The notes beneath the pieces were generated by a model. It was not told where the DNA came from. It searched no databases and saw only the letters and a list, made by a program, of their open reading frames with translations. A DNA stretch of 64,000 bases. Origin: Lyophyllum atratum (Eukaryota; Basidiomycota; Agaricomycetes; Agaricales; Lyophyllaceae). Below are positions 55,658-64,000 of the stretch, piece after piece. Each line of letters begins with the position of its first letter. Position 1 is the stretch's first letter. Location: assembly GCA_014905825.1 (NCBI GenBank), contig JACGCN010000062.1:124001-188000 (forward strand). The letters run 5' to 3'. The position numbers and the translations under genes were made by a program.

Positions 55658-56225
55658 ATGTTCAAATTAACCCTCGTCTCTACTTTCTTCGCCTCTCTCG
55701 CGCTCCAGGCTTCCGCTGCCGACATCTGCGCATACACCTCGCGCTCCTGCGTGGGCTCCTACGGCTGTTGCACCGGCATAGCCGAAGGGACGTGCTGCTA
55801 TTGGCCTTACAATTCAGGCTATGGCTGGTCAGTGCGCTTCCAGAACATGCCCCTTACGGGGTGGTGGCTCGGGAGGACCTACGGCGACACCTGCACTACG
55901 TCGACTGGTGGAGGTGGCTCGTCAGATGGAGCAACCTGTAAGTCGAAGATCTGAAAAGCTGTCCATTCTTTGACAATGTATCTTCCTCGGTTCTTAGGCG
56001 TGAGCGTCTGGGACGGCCCGTCGTATCTCAATTGGTTGTCGGCCAACTGGGATTCCGATTACAGGACCAGGCGCCGTTCGATCGAAGGGAACGATACCAG
56101 CTGCGTCTTGCCCAATGTCGTTGGGTTCACCGCTGATGACGGAGAGGAACACCTTCAAGGTTCCTGAGGGGAAGTTTGGCGAAGTCAATGAGCTGGTCAA
56201 GGCCGAGAAATATGCGAGCTGCTGA
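55658..56225 (+). pseudogene. Small secreted cysteine-rich protein with an apparent frameshift
   Basis: A candidate effector-like or cell-wall protein. A signal peptide (MFKLTLVSTFFASLALQASA) is followed by a Cys/Gly/Trp-rich core: RSCVGSYGCCTGIAEGTCC and MPLTGWWLGRTYGDTC. A GTAAGT...TTAG intron (about 55937-55998) then joins CVSVWDGPSYLNWLSANW and VLPNVVGFTADDG. The frame then stops at 56165-56167, but the next frame continues with a charged, sensible C-terminus (NTFKVPEGKFGEVNELVK) to a stop at 56223-56225. One extra base near 56142 explains this. It is either a decaying gene or a sequence error; the shorter ORF would make a protein lacking about 25 residues. I do not know its function. Confidence 0.55.
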
Positions 56226-56685
56226 AACTTGAAAGTGCTCATGCTGAGTGATCCAGTTTGGAACACCTGTCAGTGTCTCCAGCTTCGTTGCACTGTATGT
56301 TTGCTGCTCCGGTTTAGATAATGCACAAGGACAAACTGTCCAGCACGCTGGATATAGCCAGAAACAACAGCTCTGGTCGTGAATTTGTTAGCACTGGGAA
56401 ATGTATATGTTGTATAAAGAGCATCAGGCTCCTTCAAAGTGCATCCCGAAAGAATCAATGTATAACCGTAGCGCCGACATAACTCAGTCCCGCCCGACTA
56501 GTACTACGACTATAGTCACCCGCAACGTTCTGCCCACCCTTCGCGTCTCCCTGGCTTGACTACATCCCTGTCCACACAGAACGACTCGTCGTGAACGGTC
56601 GAACCTCGCCTTCCCTTCGGTCACACCTACGCGCTCAACCCCATCAACTCCAACAGTTGGGGATCGGCTGGTCCATATAGGCACC
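56226..56685. other. Intergenic region
   Basis: About 460 bp between the secreted protein gene and the tRNA. I see no gene. Confidence 0.45.
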
Positions 56686-56784
56686 GCCTCCTTGGCTCAG
56701 TTGGCTAGAGCGCAGGTCTCATAGAAATATGACGTGATTGGATCACGCAATCCTGAGGTCGCAAGTTCGAGCCTTGCAGGGGCA
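56686..56784 (+). tRNA. tRNA-Met (anticodon CAT), intron-containing, with a defective acceptor stem
   Basis: GCCTCCT, D-arm GCTC...GAGC, anticodon loop CT-CAT-A, 26-nt intron (56724-56749), then ATCCTG, T-arm GCAAG-TTCGAGC-CTTGC and AGGGGC-A. The 3' acceptor strand is one base short: it pairs with GCC-CCT only if T4 is bulged. A normal partner for GCCTCCT would be AGGAGGC. The elongator-type D-loop suggests elongator tRNA-Met. It could be a tRNA pseudogene or carry a one-base sequence error. Confidence 0.75.
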
Positions 56785-58578
56785 TATATCCACATGGTGA
56801 ATGTTTTTGGTAACATACTTTGGTAGAGGGATTCGGAAGGTTTCAGGACAGTGTTCAAAAGCGGCACTCCGAACGAACGAGTCCCGGATGTATGTACGCA
56901 GAGTCCTCAGGCCTTCAGGGCTTCACCACTGTCACGGCTGGGTGTCCATACCGTTTTGGTTGCTGCCTCGTCCATACGATACGTTGCGTAAAACCACGAA
57001 GGGCGTCATCATCGCGGGCTCACGACTATCTCTGGTCTTAGCTGCGCACGAATTCAATGTCCCTCTCCGGCTTGTATTTCTCGCCTCTTGGACCACCACG
57101 CACGTCCACTCTAATCGTCTCGTCGACTGGGCCTTACCGCACCACCCGTCCAAGAGTCGCAGTTGATTCGCTTTGTCCTAGTAGTACCACAACCACGAGA
57201 AGATGAGGGCGTAGCGATTACAGTAACATAGCCGTCCACATCGTATGCTGCGCTTCGGTGGTCAGGACGTACATCCTAGACCAACGAGTCCCCTCTAATA
57301 TATCAGGAATCGTACCAATCTCCTCCTCCAAATTCTCAATACACTCCCTCGATCGCGTCTCGATCTGTATTCACACCGCGCGCCTGATATCACGGGAACG
57401 TGTTGCTGGATCTCCTTCCGTTGCGCCTGACAATATCCCCAGAGTCTTCCGATCGCGATATCCACGATGTCGCCGCGTACACTCCCCAATCGCGCTTAAC
57501 TCGCCTGTAACCCTACGCGCCCAGCAGTCGGTATTGAATATGACATCCGTCTGACTCAGCCTGCGCTGTACACGGCTCGTCCAGAGTCCACCATGTGAAG
57601 CCAAAACATCTGGCGTCGTAGATGATAGCCTCCCTCCCCGCGCAGTTCAACTTCGAAGACACCACGTCAATTTCAGGTCCATGTCTGATTTCTTCAAATT
57701 CAGTGCTGTATTATACATCCACTGATCGATCGGGGATCTCGCCTAGGCTCGTCATTCGGGACAAGGTGTTCCCGCCGGTACTTGGGGCCACGATATGCAT
57801 GGGTTCTGGTTGGCGGCGACGATTCTCGAAGCTGGGCCATCTCTTTGATGATTCTGTGAAGTTTTGAGGTGCGTCCCACGACACTATCTTATCTTATCTG
57901 ATCCACTCGTAAAGTGCCTTCGAACTGCGGAGAAGATCGTTGCTCCATGCTCTCCATGTTGCATGGGTATACCACAGGGTCGGACCTCTTGACATTTCCT
58001 GATCTAGGACGAGACGGAGACGGAGAACTCTATTAGTGCGATGGGATCATTGGGTGGGTGTAAGTATAGCAGCGTCCCTACGATGAGCCCTCCATGTTGT
58101 GGGTAGTCAATGTCATGGGAGGGTAATACGGCAGGTCGTTCGACACTGGAAAGACGTATGACACGATCCTGCAGGCACAAGATAGAAATTTTTGGGGCGA
58201 GGCGAATCTTATGACCATAACGCCGCTGTCATGCGCGTCCGGGGAGTTGCGGGGAAGTCGAGAAGGAGATGGGTGTGTCACCGTTGTTGTATTCATAATG
58301 GAAGCATCGTTGGTTGTGAGCGTGTGTATGGGGATGGGGGTGGAGTACTGTAGGGATGTGGAGAGCGGGGGTAGTAGAAGATAGACAATTTGATGGTCGA
58401 GTCCACTGCTGGGTGGAAGGAAATGAATTGGAGTATGAAACTGATCGCGTGACGGGGGGATCTGGGGGAGATCTTATCTAAGACGGACGCGATCACAAGG
58501 CGGCATTAGAAGAGTCTCGGCTACGCAACGAGGCTTTGTTCTCATCACACAAGCCCCTCCCTAATAACCCAACGTCGT
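56785..58578. other. Gene-poor stretch upstream of the phosphatase gene
   Basis: About 1.8 kb. Frames such as 56801-57166, 57258-57554, 57622-57867 (plus) and 58293-58496 (minus) show no domain. I see no RNA or mobile element apart from the flanking tRNA. Confidence 0.4.
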
Positions 58579-61500
58579 ATGAACGACGCCCACGACGACC
58601 ACCACGATATGCACGACCCCCAGCCATCTTATGGCCTCCCCGATACCACTATCGAAAACGCAGGCACAGACACCGTGCCACTCCTGTCTTTGCCGCGCTT
58701 CGCGCACCTTCATTTACAGCATATACTCGCGCACCCCACAGACAGCGTACTCTTCCCCTTCCTCCACGGCCTCGAGGGCGAGAACCACGCACAGAACACC
58801 TTCTTCTCCTCTTCCGCCCGCGCGATGCCCCCTCTCCGTCACAGGGTCTCTCCCCCTCCCTGCGTCTTCACCGGCGAGGACGGGGACGGGCAAGGGCGCT
58901 CGTGTGCCACGATACCGTGGGCTTGTATGGATCGTGTGCGAGGACGACTTGGACGCGGAGCCGAAGAAGTATGCGCGCGAGCTGGGGGTGCTGCGGCGGA
59001 AGCGGGATGGGGGTTTTGGCGATATGGGAAATGGGCTAGGGACACCAGGCCTTGAAGGCGGGAGCGAGAGTGGCGCAAGTGTGATTTTGACGAGGATGAG
59101 AGGATGAGGATGCCGCTTGTTATGTGGGTATGGGGGTGGAGGTGGAGGTGGGAGTAGACGACGAGGGGGGCAGGGGATGAGGGTGGACGTTGTACCGGGG
59201 GATGCAATGGACGTGGACGCACCGGGGCAGAAGGATACGATACGAATAGAGATTGGGTCGGTGGAGGCGGACGAGAAACATATGCACCCAGTCGTTGCCC
59301 GCCCCGCGCCCATACAAACGGCGAATCTGCCCCCGTCGTTTCCGGACTCCAACGGGCTGAGCACGAGGTATGCCCACCCTTCTCTGTCCCTTCTAATCTC
59401 TGACAAGGTGCATTGTTCTATAGCTTCAAGACGACGGGGAGCAGTGACTGCGGCAGCTTCTCCTTTTCTCCATTCACAGGTACGGCTTTATTCACTACTC
59501 CCACTGCTAACTAACTAACTATATGCGCCCTTCCCTAGCAGCGAAACGCAACCTACTACGCCAGCTACGAATACCGACCCCAAACTGGTGCTTACCACCG
59601 CCCCTGAGCCGAACCCCAACCATCGAACCCACCAGCGCCCCCAAGCCCGCCGCCACTCCACGCCCAGTCCCAACGGAACGGCATCCCGCAGACCCAAGTC
59701 CACGAGCCCAAACCCCCGTCCAAACTCACTCACGTACACATACCGAAACGGAAGTAGAGCCCGAGACGCCCCCAAGCCCGGACCTCGCTCCTAACGTGCA
59801 CCTTCCGGCCCCCGAGATTCTGCGCCGCACGAAGCAGCGGCCGAAGCTTCAACTTGGTGTCGGCGGCCTTGAAGGTGTGGGGCGTGAGGATGGTAATGGG
59901 GGAGGAACGGGAAGGGAGAGGGAGAGGGGGACGGGGACGGGGAAGATCAGGGATGGGAGTTGTACCTGCGCGGGTGCCGGACGGGATCTCGTTGAGGAAT
60001 TTCGGGATTCAGGTGGATGTCCTTTCTTCTTTCCTTTCTCTTTCTTTCTTTTGTTTCCCCTCCGCTCGTATATTTCGGTTGGTGGTGGCGGTGTCTACGC
60101 GCATATATTCGCCGCTTACGCCTCGCAGCCTCAGTCGCGGCATTCTGGTCTCACAGGCATGACTGCGTCTGGCGTGCCTTACAACCCCAACATACTCACC
60201 TCTCATATCCCTCCATCACCGTCCTTACCCCCGCTGACATGCACTTCTCCCCCAACAGCCGATATACGCCACACTCTCCGACATCGTAGTCTACTCACCC
60301 AAAGGCCCAACACCCAACGCACTCTTGCTCGCCCGCCGCCTCCGCGAGGCCGTCCGCAGGAAAGTGGAGGACGCGTAGCGCGTCTCGGGGGCTCCCGAGA
60401 CAAAGTAAAATGGCGGACGTCGTACATGCATCCTGATATCCCTGAGGTAAAGCCCTGACCACCCTTCGCTGTGCTTTCGTTCGTAGACACCCAAGGGCAG
60501 GGTAAACATGCAGCACCCGGACTTGCTCCAGTACACGTCTTCGACTCGGTGCGACGGCGCCTGAGATGGCGCGCTGATCCCGCGGTGGCGCACCTCGTGA
60601 TGCGGCTTTGCGGGGGCGGGGTGCCTGGGGCTGCTGCCTCGTTTGGGCAGGCTGTGGCGAAGGGAAGACCCATGTGAATGGGAGTGGCAAGGGGAGTGGC
60701 AAGGAGGGTGGCAAGGATGGGCATGTTGTTGATGTAGAAGCCACTGAACGGGACCGGGAGGGGAGGGCATGTCGGTTGATGCGAAGCTGGACACGGATAT
60801 GGACGTTGACCCCACCACAACCACCACCACTGCCACCCCATCGGAATCTCTGCTCAAGCGCCTGCGCTGTACAACCCGGAAGCGGGACCCGAACACGGTA
60901 GACTTTGCACAGCGGGAGAAGGAGGAGATGCGGGATCTGACGAAGGCATCGGAGATCATCCGTGTCGGGCCTTCTTCCACAGGCACGGGCAGCACCAGCA
61001 CCACCAGCTCCATCTCCAGTAGCACCGGCACCCCCAACAACAATACCCTCATCGAGAACTTGAAGGAGGACGGCGCTCCGCGCTGGATACCCCACATGGG
61101 ACAGGTCTTCCTCGGCAACTCCGACGACGTGCCATTGGCCCCAGAGGTCCCCAGCCAGTTTAGACATGCGGGTTCGGGCGCGGTCGGTGTCGGCGGGGAG
61201 GGGAAAGCGGGCGGGAGGAGGACCCGGATGACCCGTTCAATTATCGCGCGACGAACGATCCGGAAAGGGATATGGGTATGATATATGCATCGAGTGCCAT
61301 GATCTGGCGCCGTTCCCTACTGGGGCGCATTTGAGGGCGGCGGAGGAGCATTTGACGATGTTGGATGTGCTTTGGGGGAATAGGGTTTTGGAGGGGAAAG
61401 AAAAGCAAGGGGCGGGAGACGGGGAGAAGGAGAAGGAGAAGAGCTGGACGAGGGCAAAGTCGAGGGGAAGGGGAAGGAGAAAGAGGCGGAGACGAGGAGT

Positions 61501-63431
61501 ATACAGCCCGCCCGCCGCCCAATGCGAACGCCGTGATACACCTGCCCTTCCCGAGTTCGCCGACCAACACGCAGGCAGCGATGAACGCGCTCATGCCCGT
61601 CATACGGTTCTTAGAGAAGTGGCTCAACCCCATCGCCCCACCACCCCCGAGCCCTCCGCCACCTCCACCAGCTTCCGCACCGCCCAGCAACAAACCGGAT
61701 CCGCGGCTGCACGCCGCTGGAGCTCGGTCACTGCCCTGATGCCGAGTTTCCCCTCCTTCCCCGGCACGTCCTCGTCCTCCGTCCCACCCCCCCTACCCAC
61801 CACACCCTCCCCGTCCGCACGCACGCGCTCCTTCACCTCCCCCGCCGTGCACACGCCCGTCCCGCCCCCAGCCCCGACGACGCGCACCCGGCCCATCAAG
61901 GTGCTGCTGTACTCCGCGGACGGGTACACCGAGTCCTCCGTGCCGGCGTTGTGCCTTCTGATGGCGGTGAAGCACCTTTCGTTGCCGGAGGCGTACCTGG
62001 AGCTGCAGGTGGCGAGGCGCCGCAGTTTCTTTGTGTATCATGCGGATTTGGGGGTGTTAAGGAGGGTGGAGTCGAGGTTGAGGGAGGATGCGGAGAGGGC
62101 TAGGGTGAAGGAGAGAGAGCGTATTGAGCGGGAAAAGGAGCGGGAGAGGGAGCGGGAGAGGGAGGGAGAGAGAAAGGGAGAGAGGGAGAGGGCTGGTGCG
62201 GGGGAGCAGCAGCAGCATCAGGAGGCGGAGGCGGTTAACGGGAATGGGAAGCGTGTGGCGGGGGCGCACGGGAGTTGGGGAAGTGTCATGGGGAATGGGT
62301 GGAGGAGTGCGCCGAGGCCACCGCAGGGTCCTCCACCGATACCCAGCACGAACTCGAACTCGAATTCGAATCCAGCGCCTATGATGGGCCGGCCAGCGGC
62401 GAAGTCGGTGTCATTTGCACAAGCGCCTGGACAGCCGGGGAGGTCCCCGCCTATGGTGGTGCCGTCGCAGAGTCACGGCCAGGGGAGATTTGTTTCGGGG
62501 ACGCCGCCGGCACAGCAGACGCAGCCGATGGTCGCTGTGACGGGACGCCCGAGGGCGAATACGAGCCCGTGGTTGCCTAGTGTGATCGGGGACCACCAGT
62601 CGTGGTTCAACGACCCGAGGTTTGATGGGAGTTTTCCCAGTCGGGTGCTGCCGTTTTTGTATCTTGGGAATCTGTAAGTGGTTTGAGTCTCTGTTTTTAG
62701 GCCTTTTGACCTTGACTGACATGTCGCTTGGTAGGAATCATGCTGCGAATGCGTATATGCTGCACGCGCTGGGTATCACGCATGTCGTCTCGGTGGGCGA
62801 GTGCGCGCTTGTCCCGCCGACACACCACCAGCATGGGCATGGGCAAGGGCCGTACCACTCCTCCTTGCCTTCGCCGTTCCACCACCCAGGGCCGCCGGGC
62901 GCGCACTATGTGCAAGGCAAGAGTCCCGGACAGGGGTCCCTATGGTTCGAGGAGCGCGAGGGCCGCATCAAGGTTCTGGACATCAAGGGCGTGTGCGATG
63001 ATGGTATCGACACGCTGGAGCCGCAGCTTGAGCCGATTTGCGATTGGATTGACCAGGCGAGGGTAGAGGGCGGTCAGGTGCTTGTACATTGTCGTGTTGG
63101 GGTGTCTAGAAGTGCGACTGTCGTTGTGAGTTTTCGTCTCCTTCATCAGGGCTCTTGGCGATGCTGATTGGGATTGCAGATTGCATATGTGATGAAACAC
63201 CTTGGGCTCCCGCTCGTCGATGCGTACCTCATCGTGCGCTCGCGCAGGCTGTCGGTGCTGATCCAGCCCAACATGCGGCTGCTGTATAATCTCTGTGGGT
63301 GGGAGATCAAGCTCGCCAAGGCGCGCGCTGGGGAGGAGGAAGAGAATCTGCGGAGAGAACTCGCGCGGACGTTGAGCTGGCCTTACCTCGCAAAGGAAGT
63401 TCACGCGCTCAACGAGAAGTACCTCCATTGA
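58579..63431 (+). CDS. PPS1-like dual-specificity protein phosphatase
   Basis: A large cysteine phosphatase of the fungal Pps1 type. The start MNDAHDDHHDMHD leads to FAHLHLQHILAHPTDSVLFPF. Further exons carry YRGLVWIVCEDDLDAEPKKY, ISLRNFGIQ-PIYATLSDIVVYSPKG, CIECHDLAPFPTGAHLRAAE and VIHLPFPSSPTNTQAAMNAL. A catalytically degenerate phosphatase-like unit KVLLYSADGYTESSVPALCL comes before an Arg/Glu-rich stretch (about 62080-62200) and SRVLPFLYLGNL-NHAANAYM. The active domain has the P-loop HCRVGVSRSAT (about 63088-63120), then an intron and IAYVMKHLGLPLVDAYL. The stop is at 63429-63431. The 5' two thirds is very GC-rich, and its conserved blocks lie in different frames; some changes (for example 61626-61710) have no clear intron, so indels or missed splice sites remain. 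The final exons are certain. Confidence 0.75.
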
Positions 63432-64000
63432 GTCTTTCCCCGTCCTCCATTCCCTTCATGATGTTTTGTGTGGCTACCTACATCTTTTTTCTGTGTTCAT
63501 GTGTTTTATCTGCGTATATCCTTTGTGTTTCTTCCTCTAGCTCCGTCTCTGTTTCCCTGCAACTCAACCAACGTCTGTACCATCATCCATCATCTGTCGT
63601 TTCTCGCAACCCAGTCCTGTCTTGTACGCCCCTACTACAACAACCCCCAATCTGCTACTTCATTTGTCCACGTCGCTACTGCTGTCTCTGTCTCTGTCTC
63701 CCTGTTTGTCTCGGCTCGTCTGTTTTGTCCCGTGTGTAGTCTCATGCTCTTATTATCATTGCAGTTCTGTTGTACATCACCTGTCGAAACGTTGCAATAT
63801 GTACAGTATACACTCAACTGCTTTCACATGAACCCAATTGAATTACGCATGAGGATGTATGTGACAAGCAAAACCCAATCACACATGCACGAAGACTCGA
63901 CAGTACAAGTACAACAACATTGATACTACATGTACATCTGGTACTGTTACAAGTGCTTTTAAATAGACGAGAAATAAACGATGGGGGGAGGAGCTAGCTA
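63432..64000. other. 3' flank of the phosphatase gene
   Basis: A pyrimidine-rich 3' UTR-like stretch to about 63770, then AT-richer sequence to the window end. I see no gene. Confidence 0.45.

Noticed and set aside
60203..61167. Long minus-strand ORFs (212-290 codons) over the phosphatase gene
   Set aside because: They arise from the high GC content. Plus-strand frames contain the conserved phosphatase blocks.

Overview
The window looks like nuclear DNA of a filamentous basidiomycete, most likely an Agaricomycete. The evidence is two eight-cysteine class I hydrophobins, dense 45-65 nt spliceosomal introns, a U2 snRNA gene, intron-bearing tRNA genes, a Ty3/gypsy chromovirus, and PARP-like and TPR-CHAT families of basidiomycete type. 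I cannot name the species. All exon joins were worked out by hand from splice signals and reading frame.

Left part (1-13.7 kb): a partial gamma-butyrobetaine/trimethyllysine dioxygenase gene runs off the left edge and is divergent from ILV5 (ketol-acid reductoisomerase). A U2 snRNA gene with its own TATA box follows. Next come two divergently oriented hydrophobin paralogs with the same exon pattern and a shared promoter block, a degraded tandem duplication, ribosomal protein L4 and a small multi-span membrane protein.

ADP-ribose region (13.8-22.7 kb): four PARP-like genes sit together. Two are complete with an H-Y-E triad, one has an altered active site, and one is a frameshifted pseudogene. 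Beside them lie a NADAR-domain protein and a zinc-finger-only protein that shares the CxxC-(R/K)PK-(Y/F)C-x3-C module of the PARP-like N-termini. This reads as a candidate local ADP-ribosylation writer/eraser cluster and is one of the two most interesting parts of the window.

Middle (23-29.5 kb): a C2H2 zinc-finger protein, COQ4 (ubiquinone synthesis), a membrane protein and a small acidic protein.

Disrupted giant gene (29.6-45.5 kb): a minus-strand gene encodes an Hsp70-like ATPase, about twenty TPR-like repeats and a CHAT protease domain in one chain. A 9,870 bp intact Ty3/gypsy chromovirus has inserted inside the CHAT coding sequence. Its two 762 bp LTRs look identical, it has a 5 bp target duplication, and its gag-pol frame is intact. 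Removing the element and one duplication leaves an open frame, so the insertion is recent.

Right part (45.6-64 kb): PGS1 (mitochondrial phosphatidylglycerophosphate synthase), tRNA-Thr(AGU), ATM1 (mitochondrial ABC exporter), a frameshifted M36 fungalysin, a cysteine-rich secreted protein with a frameshift, a tRNA-Met(CAU) with a defective acceptor stem, and a large PPS1-like dual-specificity phosphatase gene. Several frameshifts here could be real decay or assembly indels; reads or transcripts would decide.
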